Positions 17,403 to 27,193 of a stretch of 41,239 nt of DNA are shown piece after piece; positions within the stretch are counted from its first letter, which is position 1, and every line of letters begins with the position of its first letter. The position numbers and the translations under genes were made by a program. Source of the DNA: Paludibacteraceae bacterium (GTDB lineage: Bacteria; Bacteroidota; Bacteroidia; Bacteroidales; Paludibacteraceae); the NCBI GenBank assembly GCA_017527905.1, contig JAFXPK010000015.1:1-41239 (forward strand). The letters are read 5' to 3'. A model generated the notes under the pieces. It was not told the origin of the DNA. It saw nothing but the letters and a program-made list of their open reading frames with translations, and searched no databases.

Positions 17403-17433
17403 AAAAAAAGCGTGGGGGATGCCCACGCTTTTT
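17403..17433 (-). terminator. Rho-independent terminator after the phosphorylase gene
   Basis: Positions 17405-17416 pair perfectly with 17422-17433 (12 bp, core GCGTGGG/CCCACGC) around a 5-nt loop. Read on the minus strand, the stem starts 18 bp after the stop of the phosphorylase gene and is followed by a T run from the A-tract at 17403-17409. The symmetric A and T tracts could also stop plus-strand transcription. Confidence 0.9.
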
Positions 17434-17451
17434 GCATATTGTCGGGTTTGA

Positions 17452-20016
17452 TTAGAACCAACGTACGTAGCAGAAGTCTTGGCGGTGAGCCAAGTCCTTG
17501 TTGTTCGGGAACATACGGAATGCGTATTTGAATGTTCCAGAGCGTGAAACCCTATCCTCCAACTTGAAGTAGAGCTTCGTACCCTCCTCTTTCACAAGTT
17601 TCATCTCCTTCACCTCGTCGATCTTATCGTTGTTGCTGTTGTCTTTCATCGTGGAGACGAAGTCGATGCCTAACCTGTTGTCGTTCAGTCCTTTGGTATC
17701 TACGATCACCTCAGCTACATACTTGTCGCCCACCTCTGGGTTCTCCGTCAGTTTGTCGGAAACGGTAGCGGAGACGATTTCGATCTGATCCCAATGCTCT
17801 GCGACCTTCTCCTTCCAAGCCGCGATCTCCTTCGCCTTGGCGAAGTTGTTGTCAATCAACTTGTTGAAGCGCTCGCGCAATGGGTTGTAGAACTTTCTCG
17901 TGTAATCGTCGATCATACGCTTGGTGGTGTAGTTCGGAGCGATCATGGCGATGGAGTTCTTGATGGTCTTCACCCATTCAGGAGAGTAGCCCTTGCTGTT
18001 CGTAGCGTAGAACATAGGGATGATCTCGTTCTCCAGGATGCTGTAGATTGTTGCGGCATCCAACTGGTCTTGGTGACCTTGGTACTCGTAGGTGCGTTTC
18101 TCGGTCAATGCCCAACCTGCGCCCTCGCGGTAGCCTTCCAACCACCATCCGTCTTTTACGGAGAAGTTGATGACACCGTTCATCAAGGCCTTCTCGCCGG
18201 ATGTTCCGGATGCCTCGAGCGGACGGGTAGGGGTGTTCAACCAGATGTCCACGCCAGAAATCAGACGTTTCGCCAAAGCCATGTCGTAGTTCTCCAGGAA
18301 GATGATCTTGCCTTGGAACTCAGGTTGGCGGGAGATCTCCACGATTCTCTTGATTAGGCCTTGTCCCGCACCGTCTGCAGGGTGAGCCTTACCTGTGAAG
18401 ATGAATTGAACCGGGCACTTAGGGTTGTTGACGATCTTAGCCAAACGCTCCAAGTCCGTGAAGAGCAGGTGCGCACGTTTGTACGTGGCGAAACGACGAC
18501 CGAATCCGATGGTCAAAGCCTCTGGATTGATGCTCTCCAATATCTTGATGATGCGGGAAGGATCTCCTTGGTTCCTCAACCAGTTGTCTTGGTATTTCAC
18601 CCTGATGTAATCGATGAGTTTCTTCTTCAGAGTTTTCTTGATGCTCCAGATCTTCTCGTCAGGCACGGAGTATATCTTCTCCCAAATGGCCATGTTGGAC
18701 TGATCTTTGTAGAACGTCGGGTCGAATGTCTCGATGTAGAGCTTCTTCCACTCGTCCGCTGCCCAAGTAGGCATGTGCACACCGTTTGTGACGTAGTTGA
18801 CGTGCGACTCCTCAGGGAAGTATCCTTTCCAGATGTTGGCGAACATCTTCTTGGAGACCTCGCCGTGCAGCCAGCTCACACCGTTCACCTCTTGGCAGGT
18901 GTTGCAAGCGAATACGCTCATGGAGAATTTCTCTCCCTTGTCGCCTGGGTTCTCGCGGCCGAGATCCATCAGCTCGTCCCATGATATGTTCAGCTTTTGA
19001 GCGTAGTGGTACATGTATTTTCCGAACAATCCCTCGTCGAACTTGTCGTGACCCGCAGGCACTGGCGTGTGCACAGTGTAGAGGGAAGAGGAACGAACCA
19101 CCTCGAATGCCTCTTGGAAACTCAAACCCTTCTGGTTGATGTAGTAGTTCAATCTCTCCACGTTGATGAGCGCCGCATGACCCTCGTTGCAGTGGTAAGT
19201 GTCGTGTTGGATGCCCAATCTGTTGAGCAACAACACACCACCGATGCCGAGCATGTACTCCTGCTTCATTCTATTCTCCCAGTCACCGCCGTAGAGTTGG
19301 TGGGTGATGGAGCGGTCGTATTCGGAGTTCTTCTCGATGTCGGTATCCATCAGGTATAGGCTGATTCTTCCGACAGAGACCTTCCAAACGTTGGCGTAGA
19401 TGGTACGGTCGAAGAAAGGCACTTCGTGTACGAGTGGGTTGCCGTTCTCGTCCTTTACTTGAGAGATAGGCAATGTGTTGAATATCTGAGGCTCGTAGTT
19501 GGCGATTTGCTCTCCGTTCATAGAGAGTGTTTGTGTGAAGTATCCGTATCTGTAGAGGAAGCCGATGGCGGTCATGTTGACGTTGCAGTCGCTCGCCTCC
19601 TTCAGGTAGTCACCTGCGAGCACGCCCAAACCTCCCGAGTAGATCTTGATGATGTCCGTCAAACCGTACTCCATGGAGAAGTATGCCACGGAAGGTTTTT
19701 TCGGATCCTTCGGCTCGTTCATGTACTTTTCGAACTTGTCGTATACGGAGTTGATCTTTCCTAGCAACTCGTCGTCCTTCTCGATCTTCTCCAAGGTGTC
19801 GATCTTGATTCTTTCCAGGAAGAGGACAGGGTTGTTGCCCACCTTTTCCCATAACTCTTTGTCGCACTCCTTAAAGAGTTCTTTTGCCTCGCTGTTCCAT
19901 ACCCACCAGAGGTTACCTGCTAACTTAGTGAGCTTCTCCAACTTTGCGGGAACTTTCGCTTTCGTGTTGATTTCCTTCCAAGTAGGATAGTTTGATTGGT
20001 TGATTTTTACTTTCAT
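17452..20016 (-). CDS. glgP: Alpha-glucan (glycogen) phosphorylase, GT35
   Basis: Releases glucose 1-phosphate from alpha-1,4-glucan ends in the cytoplasm using pyridoxal phosphate. The protein has 854 aa. The N-terminus carries the DUF3417-type block ([18 protein letters not shown]), followed by the phosphorylase core: [20 protein letters not shown] near 113, [18 protein letters not shown] near 275, and the PLP site [14 protein letters not shown], in which Lys609 should bind the cofactor. The sequence [19 protein letters not shown] after it is typical of the non-classical (archaeal/Thermus-like) phosphorylase subgroup rather than E. coli GlgP. A C-terminal beta-rich extension of about 120 residues ends CYVRWF. 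It starts 5 bp after the glycogen synthase stop, so synthesis and breakdown enzymes share one operon, and it is followed by a strong terminator. Confidence 0.95.
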   Translation of the reverse strand: MKVKINQSNYPTWKEINTKAKVPAKLEKLTKLAGNLWWVWNSEAKELFKECDKELWEKVGNNPVLFLERIKIDTLEKIEKDDELLGKINSVYDKFEKYMNEPKDPKKPSVAYFSMEYGLTDIIKIYSGGLGVLAGDYLKEASDCNVNMTAIGFLYRYGYFTQTLSMNGEQIANYEPQIFNTLPISQVKDENGNPLVHEVPFFDRTIYANVWKVSVGRISLYLMDTDIEKNSEYDRSITHQLYGGDWENRMKQEYMLGIGGVLLLNRLGIQHDTYHCNEGHAALINVERLNYYINQKGLSFQEAFEVVRSSSLYTVHTPVPAGHDKFDEGLFGKYMYHYAQKLNISWDELMDLGRENPGDKGEKFSMSVFACNTCQEVNGVSWLHGEVSKKMFANIWKGYFPEESHVNYVTNGVHMPTWAADEWKKLYIETFDPTFYKDQSNMAIWEKIYSVPDEKIWSIKKTLKKKLIDYIRVKYQDNWLRNQGDPSRIIKILESINPEALTIGFGRRFATYKRAHLLFTDLERLAKIVNNPKCPVQFIFTGKAHPADGAGQGLIKRIVEISRQPEFQGKIIFLENYDMALAKRLISGVDIWLNTPTRPLEASGTSGEKALMNGVINFSVKDGWWLEGYREGAGWALTEKRTYEYQGHQDQLDAATIYSILENEIIPMFYATNSKGYSPEWVKTIKNSIAMIAPNYTTKRMIDDYTRKFYNPLRERFNKLIDNNFAKAKEIAAWKEKVAEHWDQIEIVSATVSDKLTENPEVGDKYVAEVIVDTKGLNDNRLGIDFVSTMKDNSNNDKIDEVKEMKLVKEEGTKLYFKLEDRVSRSGTFKYAFRMFPNNKDLAHRQDFCYVRWF

Positions 20017-20021
20017 ATTTT

Positions 20022-21692
20022 TTATTTGTTTTTAATTTTTTGTATTTCTTTTTTCCCGTTTTGAAGGGCTATTTTGAAAGCCTCTTCGTAATACTTCACG
20101 AATTTTGACCATGCGCATCCGTCGGCGATCTTTTTGGCTTTTGCTCTGATCTGGGCTACTTCCTTCTCCGACATTGACGCGAACTTCTCTATGTCGCTTT
20201 TGATGGCCTGTGCGGCCTCTTGGTAGTTGTGGTCGTTTCTGTTGACGACGGCCACGCCATGGGTGATGTCTACTTGTGAGTCGGAAACCCAGAGTCCGAA
20301 TCCAGCCAAGTTGGTTGTAATGGTCGGGATCTCAAATGCCGCACTCTCCAGAGGCGTGTAGCCCCAAGGCTCGTAGTAGGAGGCGAAGATGGTCATGTCC
20401 AATCCAATGAGCAGTTCGTAGTAGCTCTTGTTGAATATGCCATCGTCTCCGTTCAGATAGCTAGGGACCAATATCACTTTGACGGTCTTTTTCTCCTCGT
20501 TGGTGAAGGAGTAGTTCTGTATGGTGCCATATAGCTGGTCGTCCGTGACATTGTATATGTCATGGGTGATGTTCCTTCTGAACAATGTGTAGATGGGGTT
20601 CCGTTCGCTCATCCGTTGCTGTAGGTCTTTGCGCGGACCGATGTTCCATCCTGGCACCAGTATGAAGGCTATCGTCTCACGCTGGTAGTTCGAATCCTCG
20701 GACAATCTCTTGAGAGCATCCAGGAAGATGTCGATGCCTTTGTTCCTGAACTCGTATCGTCCGCTCGTTCCGATGAACAATGCGTCGTCCGATATTTTCT
20801 GCCCGATAAGGTTCTCCGCCACGTTTTTGAGTGTGGCACGCGCTTCCGCCCTCGCCTTGGCATATTCTTTTCCTTGCGGGATGAATCCGCTCTCGAAACC
20901 GTTCGGGGTGACGATGGATGGTCTTTTCTCCAGCAATTGCTTGCTTTCCTTCGCGGTCAGTTCACTTACGGTGGTGAAGCAATCCGCATTGTGTGCGGCC
21001 ATCTTTTCCAACGAGTGTTTGGCCTGCACGTTTAGTTCGTTGGCCATTTGGTCTCCGTTGTATTTGTCGAAGTACTCGTATAATTGTTTGCCGTTGAAGC
21101 AGATGGACCTTCCCACGGTTGTCGCGTGGGTGGTGAATACGGTGCGGAGGAACGGGCAGTGGCCTTTGCAGTATAGCAGTCCGGATGCGGTCGTCCATTC
21201 GTGGAATTGGGCGATGTTCAACCTATCTGTCAGTTTGTTGTATTGACAGAAGTGCTCTATCGTCTTGGCGGATGCTAGTCCGAACGTGACCGCCTCATTG
21301 TAGTCTCCGTAGGCTTTTAGCGAGTCTACACGGAACTTGTCCCACATCTCGTAGAGGTAACCGTTCAGTTGCGCTGAAAAAGGTTGGAAGTCTACTAGCA
21401 GGACGAGTGGGTTGCCCGGAATGTTCCACCTGCCGATTTTCACGGTGATGCCAGTCTCCTCCTTGTAGGCTTTCGCCCAATCCTTGAAGGTCTTCTTGTC
21501 TTCCTTGAAAAGGAGGTTGCTGTCGGCGCCGAAGTGCGGGCCCACGTATATGAGGTTATCCCCGTGGATGTCATGCAGTGATTTGGCTTGTGTGGACAAT
21601 ACCGTGTAGATTCCACCGATTTTGTTGCAAACTTCCCAGCTCGTTTGAAATATGTAGTTGTCTGTTTGGACTTTCGCCGATTTTGCCGCCAT
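20022..21692 (-). CDS. GT3-family glycogen synthase
   Basis: Adds glucose from an NDP-sugar to growing glycogen. The protein has 556 aa. Its opening, [23 protein letters not shown], and later [34 protein letters not shown] and [10 protein letters not shown] are hallmarks of the eukaryote-like GT3 synthases, not of the bacterial GT5 enzyme GlgA. The E-x7-E catalytic signature of retaining GT-B enzymes is at Glu441 and Glu449 ([15 protein letters not shown]). A Lys-rich tail ends the protein. GT3 synthases are a known Bacteroidota feature. The gene is first in a two-gene operon with the phosphorylase. A TATCTTTG box sits on the minus strand at 21725-21732, giving a leader of about 25 nt. Confidence 0.93.
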   Translation of the reverse strand: MAAKSAKVQTDNYIFQTSWEVCNKIGGIYTVLSTQAKSLHDIHGDNLIYVGPHFGADSNLLFKEDKKTFKDWAKAYKEETGITVKIGRWNIPGNPLVLLVDFQPFSAQLNGYLYEMWDKFRVDSLKAYGDYNEAVTFGLASAKTIEHFCQYNKLTDRLNIAQFHEWTTASGLLYCKGHCPFLRTVFTTHATTVGRSICFNGKQLYEYFDKYNGDQMANELNVQAKHSLEKMAAHNADCFTTVSELTAKESKQLLEKRPSIVTPNGFESGFIPQGKEYAKARAEARATLKNVAENLIGQKISDDALFIGTSGRYEFRNKGIDIFLDALKRLSEDSNYQRETIAFILVPGWNIGPRKDLQQRMSERNPIYTLFRRNITHDIYNVTDDQLYGTIQNYSFTNEEKKTVKVILVPSYLNGDDGIFNKSYYELLIGLDMTIFASYYEPWGYTPLESAAFEIPTITTNLAGFGLWVSDSQVDITHGVAVVNRNDHNYQEAAQAIKSDIEKFASMSEKEVAQIRAKAKKIADGCAWSKFVKYYEEAFKIALQNGKKEIQKIKNK

Positions 21693-21724
21693 CTTTTGCT
21701 TCTTTCTTTTTTGTATACTTTTAG

Positions 21725-21732
21725 CAAAGATA
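21725..21732 (-). promoter_or_regulatory. -7 element of the glycogen operon
   Basis: The minus strand reads TATCTTTG, an exact TAnnTTTG match, 32 bp before the synthase ATG. No good TTTG is seen at the usual -33 distance, so only the -7 element is claimed. Confidence 0.55.
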
Positions 21733-21893
21733 AGAAAAATTTTTAAATTCCTATGGACGAATCAAAAGAATTACTATTGACATTTGTGTGAATTTGGGCA
21801 TGTGCATTGTGCGCTTTTTATACACTTCTTGATTTTCATTGTCTCAGGCGACTGACACATGTGTTGGCAACCCTGTCCTTTTCTTAGTGGTTT

Positions 21894-24584
21894 TTAATAC
21901 CAAGCAGGATAGTCTGTGGCGGTTGTGCGCTTCTCCCACTTCAGGTCTTGCAGCATGGAGGAGTTGACACCGATGTAGAAGTTGAATCCTTGGTTGCTTC
22001 CGAAAGGAATGAAGCTAAGCGTTGCCGACCAACAGTGTAGGTTTCTGTTGATGCTGCAGGATGTGTACGACATTTCTTTGTTGATGAAGTCGTATCCGGA
22101 GCTGAAGGCGAACCTCCAGTTTTCCGAGAAGTTGAAGCCTCCGGAGAAGTTCAGCGTTTGAGTGAGTCTTTGCTCGAATTCCAGCGTCTCCTTGTTGAAT
22201 AGGTAGTCGCCGTATGCGATGGAGTAGGAGAAGTTGACGTTCCACGGCAGGTTATATTTGAAGTAGCCGTTCTCGTCGTAATTTCCGTTATCCTTCTCTT
22301 TTTTTGTCTTCTCTTCCTCTATGTTGTTGTCCAGCATGTCATCCACTGTCTCCGCATTGTAATCGATGTCCTCGTCCTTCTTCTTCGATTTGTTCCCTCG
22401 TTTGAAAGTGTTGTTGCTGAAGGAGTAGTTGAACGATGTGCGCGCGTTGGTTAACCTGGCGAGTCTTCCGTTTCGCTCCATTTCAGACATGGTGGATTTA
22501 TAGTATTGCCCGTCCTCGTTGAGTTTGTAGGTGTATGGGCAGAAACTTCCGCTCACGTTCAGGTAAATATTCTTAGGGAATTTCAGACGCATTGAAGCGG
22601 AGATGTCCGACCAAGGAGTTTCGTCCTCTTCGGCGAACATGTTGTATCCTGTGGCGAGCGACAGGTTGTCGATGAGCGATATTTTCATGTATCCGGTGGA
22701 GTCCTTTTCCGTCCTGACCTTCATCTCCAGGTTGTTGGATACGCTCAAGTTGACGATGCCGCTTCCGTTGCTGGTTGGTCCTCCGTAGTAGTTGCCCGTG
22801 TAGTAGCAATATTTTGTCGTGTCGATGCTGCCGTCCCTCCGCAACTTATAGTAGTTGCTGTAATAGTTTTGGCCGAAAGCAGGGACCGGATGATCCATTT
22901 TCGGGGTGAAGGTTACGCCGGCGCTTGGTTGGAACACGTGGCGTATCATGCTGATTTTCTTTCCGATGAGTGGTTGGAAAAATCCGTACAACTGGGTGCT
23001 GAAGTTGAGGGATGCGCTCATGTCGTTGATGCGGTAGAACCCATTTTTGATGTGCTTGTCCACATCTTGCTCCGTGGCGTTCCATTCCTGCTCGGTCTTC
23101 TTGAAATACCACTTCTCGCTGTAGTTGAAGCTAGGCGTGATGATGAGGTATTTCAGGGCGGTGTAGGAGGCTCCCACGCTGGCTTGGTTCTTGATGCCGT
23201 TGTTCCAGTCCTTGATGATGTTTTGTTCGAGCAACTTGTCTTGTTTCGTCGAGATGTAGTTGTCGAAGTTCATGCTGTAGTTGAGGTATATCTTCTCGAA
23301 CCATTTGTCTTTCCCTGTCTTTTTCTCCTTCTTAAAAGGGTATAGACGGTTCATGTTGAGGTAAAGCGTCGGCAGCTTCAGGGAGAGGGTGGAGTCGCTT
23401 TGCCTTTGGTTCAATGTGATGTTCGTCGTGAGGGAGAAGGGTGATTCAGGGAATCTGTACGTGTAGTTGATACTTGATGATTTGTTGTTTTCTCCATACA
23501 CAGACGGGTTATAGTGTGCGCTGGTGTTGTTCTTGTTGTAGGAACTTGATGTGAAGTTCACCGATGCGGAGAAGGTCCGGAAAGGGTTCGCTTTCGGGTC
23601 CTGCGTGTGTGTCCACGTCACCTTCATGTCGTTCACTTGCGTGTAGTCCGGCATGTCTTTTTCGCTGTTTACGGTGGATTGGTAGCTCACGTATATGTTT
23701 CCGTTGAACTTGTATTTTTTCTTGTAACGGGTCGTACCGTTCACACCCCAAGATCCCTTGGTGTAGATGTCCGCGCGCAATGCCAAGTCGAAGTATTGAC
23801 TGATGGCGAAGTAGTATCCTCCGTTCTTGAGGTAGAAGCCTCGGACGGATTCCTCTCCGAATGTCGGCATCAGCAATCCCGACGAGTATTTCTCGGAGAA
23901 AGGGAAGAAACCGAACGGTATCGCTAGCGGAAGTGGCACGTCCTCGATGACGAGGTATGCGGGGCCCGCCACGATGTACTCTTTCGGCTTCACCTTGGCC
24001 TGCGTCAGGTTGAGGTAGAAGTGTGGGTGCTCGTGGTTGTCGCAGGTGGTGTATTTACCATCTTTCATTAAAAAGGTGTTGTCCTCCAATTTCTTGGCGG
24101 TCTCACTGGTCACGTAGCCGTCGCCCTGTTGGGTCACCACGTTGCGGATGATACCCTTCTTCGTCTCGTAGTTGAAGTCTATGCTGTGTGATTCGTAGCT
24201 CTCGGCTCCATCCTTGAATATAGGCCGGTTGGTCTCTGCGCCAGTGGAGTCGTATCCGCAACGCGCATGCACGATGGTACTGTCTGTGTTCAGTTCAATA
24301 TGGTCGGCCGTGAGCTCCATCTTCTCATAGGTGATTTTAGCGTCACCATATAAAAAGGCGTGGCCGTCCGCATAAAAAATGATGGAGTCTTTTGCCGAAT
24401 AATTGACGTTGGATTTCACCGCATCTTTTGAAATTTTAACTTTTTTTATAGTGCTATCCGGAGCGTTAGCGGTGACTTTTAGGGTGTCATTCTCCGTTTT
24501 TTTCGCATGAATGTCCCCAAAATGGAGGGGGAAAAGCCCTGCGATTAATAGTAATAAATATGTTATGTATCTTTGTGCCAACAA
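21894..24584 (-). CDS. lptD: LPS assembly outer-membrane protein LptD (Bacteroidota type)
   Basis: LptD inserts lipopolysaccharide or lipooligosaccharide into the outer leaflet of the outer membrane. The protein has 896 aa: a signal peptide (cleavage near HFGDIHA, residue 27); a periplasmic OstA/LptA-like jelly-roll from about 55 to 255 with YGDAKITYEKMELTADHIEL, DGYVTSETAKKLEDNTFLMK and CDNHEHPHFYL; then VIEDVPLPLAIPFGFFPFSE and a large C-terminal barrel ending in a Trp-Tyr pair. A highly charged loop (NKSKKKDEDID...EEEKTKKEKDNG, about 730-766) is an oddity of this copy. The start codon is TTG (24582-24584); no ATG occurs in frame near it, and the signal peptide begins at once, so TTG looks genuine. 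It is transcribed away from the amidase gene, with a TAGATTTG -7 box at 24619-24626. No small partner (LptE) is adjacent. Confidence 0.9.
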   Translation of the reverse strand: MLAQRYITYLLLLIAGLFPLHFGDIHAKKTENDTLKVTANAPDSTIKKVKISKDAVKSNVNYSAKDSIIFYADGHAFLYGDAKITYEKMELTADHIELNTDSTIVHARCGYDSTGAETNRPIFKDGAESYESHSIDFNYETKKGIIRNVVTQQGDGYVTSETAKKLEDNTFLMKDGKYTTCDNHEHPHFYLNLTQAKVKPKEYIVAGPAYLVIEDVPLPLAIPFGFFPFSEKYSSGLLMPTFGEESVRGFYLKNGGYYFAISQYFDLALRADIYTKGSWGVNGTTRYKKKYKFNGNIYVSYQSTVNSEKDMPDYTQVNDMKVTWTHTQDPKANPFRTFSASVNFTSSSYNKNNTSAHYNPSVYGENNKSSSINYTYRFPESPFSLTTNITLNQRQSDSTLSLKLPTLYLNMNRLYPFKKEKKTGKDKWFEKIYLNYSMNFDNYISTKQDKLLEQNIIKDWNNGIKNQASVGASYTALKYLIITPSFNYSEKWYFKKTEQEWNATEQDVDKHIKNGFYRINDMSASLNFSTQLYGFFQPLIGKKISMIRHVFQPSAGVTFTPKMDHPVPAFGQNYYSNYYKLRRDGSIDTTKYCYYTGNYYGGPTSNGSGIVNLSVSNNLEMKVRTEKDSTGYMKISLIDNLSLATGYNMFAEEDETPWSDISASMRLKFPKNIYLNVSGSFCPYTYKLNEDGQYYKSTMSEMERNGRLARLTNARTSFNYSFSNNTFKRGNKSKKKDEDIDYNAETVDDMLDNNIEEEKTKKEKDNGNYDENGYFKYNLPWNVNFSYSIAYGDYLFNKETLEFEQRLTQTLNFSGGFNFSENWRFAFSSGYDFINKEMSYTSCSINRNLHCWSATLSFIPFGSNQGFNFYIGVNSSMLQDLKWEKRTTATDYPAWY

Positions 24585-24618
24585 TTTACTATTTAATAAT
24601 TGCGCTATAAATTTTATG

Positions 24619-24626
24619 CAAATCTA
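24619..24626 (-). promoter_or_regulatory. -7 element of lptD
   Basis: The minus strand reads TAGATTTG, an exact TAnnTTTG match, 34 bp before the TTG start of lptD. The best upstream TTG is about 25 bp away, slightly too far. The element lies between the lptD start and the amidase -7 box, so the two promoters overlap back to back. Confidence 0.5.
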
Positions 24627-24638
24627 AGAATATTTTCC

Positions 24639-24646
24639 TATTTTTG
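24639..24646 (+). promoter_or_regulatory. -7 element of the amidase operon
   Basis: TATTTTTG matches TAnnTTTG exactly and lies 25 bp before the TTG start of the amidase gene. A weak TTATG (24614-24618) is about 20 bp upstream as a -33 candidate. Confidence 0.55.
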
Positions 24647-24671
24647 CCATACAATTATTAAAAGATAGGTT

Positions 24672-26012
24672 TTGGAAAAAATTTCTTCATTTACGAAGCG
24701 CATTTTTCTTCTCGTGTGTCTTCAATTTTTGTGTGTCGCTTTGGCATGGTCGGGCGATAAGCCTTTTATTGTTGTGATTGATGCTGGCCATGGAGGCAAG
24801 GATCCGGGCGCATCTGGCTATGTCCTGAAATTGAAGGAGAAGGATATCAATCTGAAGACTGCGCTTAAGTTGGGCGATCTGCTTTCCAAGGAGAAAAATG
24901 TCAAGGTCATGTACACCCGTAAGAAGGATGTGTTCATCCCTTTGGACGATCGCGCGCAAATCGCCAATAAGGCGAAGGCGGATCTCTTCATCTCTATCCA
25001 TGTTAATGCGGCGGAAAACCGTTCCGCGAAAGGTACGGAGTCGTACGCCGTCGGTTCGTCGTCCGCTAACTTGGAGGTGGCGAAGCGAGAGAATGCGGTT
25101 ATGTTATATGAGTCTGATTACAAAACGAAGTACCGTGGTTTCGACCCTAACAGCACGGAGTCTTATATTATGTTCGATTTCCTCCAGTCCAAGTACATGG
25201 AGCAGAGCATCTCCTTCGCTTCGTCTATCGAGTCCAACTTCACGAAGGCGGGCAGGTCTAGCCGTGGTGTCAAGCAGGCTGGATTCTGGGTGCTGAAGCA
25301 AGCAGCCATGCCTGCCGTGTTGGTCGAGTTGGGGTACATCTCCAATAGGGAAGAGGAGGCGTTCCTGTCTAAGGATAAGAACTTGGACAAACTGGCGGAG
25401 TCGATAGCGAAGGCCTTCGTGCAATATAAGAAGAATAGGGACAAAAGGAATACGGATGGTTACAAGGATGCTGATTCCAACGTGAAGAAGGAGACTCTTC
25501 CTGAACCTCAGGAGACGAAAAAAGAGCAGACGAAGGAGCCTGAACCATCCGCTCCGGTCGCGCAAGACAATAAAACCCAAGGAAATAAGGAGACAGCGAA
25601 CCCTGCCAACGAAAAGAGCGATTCGTCGAAGAGTCAGGGTGGGGAGAGCCAACCGAAGCAGACAGAGGCATCCACGGATGTGCAGGAGAACCAGAAGCAG
25701 GACACTAAGCAGTCTGCAACTGTCGACGTCAAAACGCCACAGATCTATTATGCTGTACAATTCTGTAGCTCTAATGTGCAGAAACCGTTGGATTGTAGGG
25801 ATTTCAAGAAGTGTGTCCCCGCGCAGGAATTCGTCGAGACCGGCACTTTCAAGTATAAGTATGTGTACGGACGGGCGAACACCTTCGAGGAGGGCGTGAA
25901 GCTGCGGGATGAGGTGAAGACTATTTTCAAGGATGCTTTCCTTGTCGTGATCAAGGACGGAAAGAAATTGCCTATGGAAGAGGCTAGACAATATTTTAAG
26001 AGTAGTAAATGA
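24672..26012 (+). CDS. N-acetylmuramoyl-L-alanine amidase (Amidase_3) with C-terminal SPOR-like domain
   Basis: Periplasmic zinc amidase that cuts peptide stems from peptidoglycan, usually in cell separation. The protein has 446 aa with a signal peptide (residues 1-27). The Amidase_3 domain spans about 31-250. The zinc ligands are probably His40 (DAGHGGKDPGA), Glu56 (KEKDINLKTALKL) and His110 (SIHVNAAEN), and the catalytic Glu is 219 (VLVELGYISNREEEAF). A Lys/Glu/Pro/Gln-rich linker of about 100 residues leads to a C-terminal SPOR-like fold (YYAVQFCSSN...GRANTFEEGVKLRDEV), which would target denuded glycan at division sites. The start must be TTG at 24672 because a stop lies two codons before it and the next start would cut into the signal peptide. 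The mlaD-like gene follows after 26 bp and is probably cotranscribed. Confidence 0.93.
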   Translation: MEKISSFTKRIFLLVCLQFLCVALAWSGDKPFIVVIDAGHGGKDPGASGYVLKLKEKDINLKTALKLGDLLSKEKNVKVMYTRKKDVFIPLDDRAQIANKAKADLFISIHVNAAENRSAKGTESYAVGSSSANLEVAKRENAVMLYESDYKTKYRGFDPNSTESYIMFDFLQSKYMEQSISFASSIESNFTKAGRSSRGVKQAGFWVLKQAAMPAVLVELGYISNREEEAFLSKDKNLDKLAESIAKAFVQYKKNRDKRNTDGYKDADSNVKKETLPEPQETKKEQTKEPEPSAPVAQDNKTQGNKETANPANEKSDSSKSQGGESQPKQTEASTDVQENQKQDTKQSATVDVKTPQIYYAVQFCSSNVQKPLDCRDFKKCVPAQEFVETGTFKYKYVYGRANTFEEGVKLRDEVKTIFKDAFLVVIKDGKKLPMEEARQYFKSSK

Positions 26013-26038
26013 TAAATTAGGAGTAAAATTATAAGGAC

Positions 26039-26941
26039 ATGAACTTTAAAATCAGTAAAGAACTTCAAATCGGTTTATTGGTGATCATAACCATAGCGGT
26101 TACTTTTTTCGGGGTGAATTATTTGAAGGGAATCAACATCTTTAACCCTACTAACTTTTACTATCTTAAGTTGGAACGTATCAACGGTCTGGTTGAGACG
26201 AACGATGTGACAATCCGAGGATATAAGATCGGTTTGGTGAAGAAAATCATATATGATTACGAAAACCCTTCTTCCGACGTGCTGGTTGTGCTACAGGTGG
26301 ATGACGATCTGCGTATCCCTGTCGGTTCAAAGGCTGCCTTGGTCTCTTCGTTGATTGGAGCGCCTTCCATCGAGCTGCATTTGGATACCTTCAATACGGA
26401 GATATATAAGAAGGGCGACACGATTCCTTCCTACATAGACGAGGGAATCATGAATTCGATCACGGAGGAGGTTATGCCTCGCCTACAGACCATTATCCCT
26501 CAGCTGGATTCTTTGATCGTCTCTCTGCACGCTATCGCGGAGAACAAGACCATCGAGTCCTCTTTGGCGAACATCAATACGATTACGAAGAATTTGAACC
26601 ATGCCTCTGTCGGCATCAATAGGATTGTGGACAAGGATGTCCCTCTCTTGTGCAACAACATCAATGGCGTGATGGGCAATCTAAACGCGGTTAGCGCTAA
26701 TTTGAAGTCTGTGGATTTCAAAAACACGTTCTCCCAATTGAACAAAACTCTTTTGGGCGTGCAGGGTGTTACGGATAAACTGAATAACGGTACCGGAACG
26801 CTCGGATTATTGCTCACGAAAAGGGATTTTTATGACAATATGAATACCACTGTCGGGAGTGCGAATGAACTCCTGGTAGACCTGAAAGCACACCCGAAAC
26901 GTTACATTAACGTTTCTGTTTTTGGCAAAAAAAATGAGTGA
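26039..26941 (+). CDS. MlaD-family MCE lipid-transport protein
   Basis: MCE proteins form hexameric rings that carry lipids between the membranes. The protein has 300 aa with a single N-terminal membrane anchor (QIGLLVIITIAVTFFGVNYL, residues 11-30). An MCE domain follows at about 37-115, recognised by YYLKLERINGLVETNDVTIRG and GYKIGLVKKI...DDLRIPVGSKAALVSSLIGAPSIEL. A helical C-terminal half has regularly spaced hydrophobic residues. The permease and ATPase (MlaE and MlaF equivalents) are not beside it, a common arrangement in Bacteroidota. It is probably cotranscribed with the amidase. A 16-bp palindrome, CGTCTTA-CT-TAAGACG, lies 35 bp after the stop (26976-26991), but it has no T-tract and is not a typical terminator. 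Confidence 0.9.
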   Translation: MNFKISKELQIGLLVIITIAVTFFGVNYLKGINIFNPTNFYYLKLERINGLVETNDVTIRGYKIGLVKKIIYDYENPSSDVLVVLQVDDDLRIPVGSKAALVSSLIGAPSIELHLDTFNTEIYKKGDTIPSYIDEGIMNSITEEVMPRLQTIIPQLDSLIVSLHAIAENKTIESSLANINTITKNLNHASVGINRIVDKDVPLLCNNINGVMGNLNAVSANLKSVDFKNTFSQLNKTLLGVQGVTDKLNNGTGTLGLLLTKRDFYDNMNTTVGSANELLVDLKAHPKRYINVSVFGKKNE

Positions 26942-27010
26942 AAATTATTCTTCTCATTAATCGTTTAGATATGAACGTCTTACTTAAGACGATGCTTTGT
27001 AAGTGACTGA

Positions 27011-27037
27011 TTGTTAGTGTCTTAGTCTATAATTTTG
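27011..27037 (+). promoter_or_regulatory. Likely dnaA promoter in an AT-rich leader region
   Basis: A TTG at 27011-27013 and an exact TAATTTTG -7 element at 27030-27037 are 16 bp apart. Transcription would start near 27044, leaving a roughly 150-nt AT-rich leader with long T tracts before the dnaA ATG. I see no DnaA-box word in the 252 bp between mlaD and dnaA, so neither autoregulation nor an origin is supported here. Confidence 0.5.
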
Positions 27038-27193
27038 AATTACAGTTACTTAAGTTTTTTTTTATTTAACAAGCGATTTTGAGTTTTTTTTTAGAAAAAA
27101 TTAGACAAAATTTGTAATGCAAATTGAAATGTAAATGATTAAAGCATTTCGGGGATTTTTGAAGGATTTTTTCCCGAATGTTGTTATGTTAAT

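Noticed and set aside
26942..27193. Chromosome origin directly upstream of dnaA
   Set aside because: The region is AT-rich but contains no TTATNCACA-like word that I could find.
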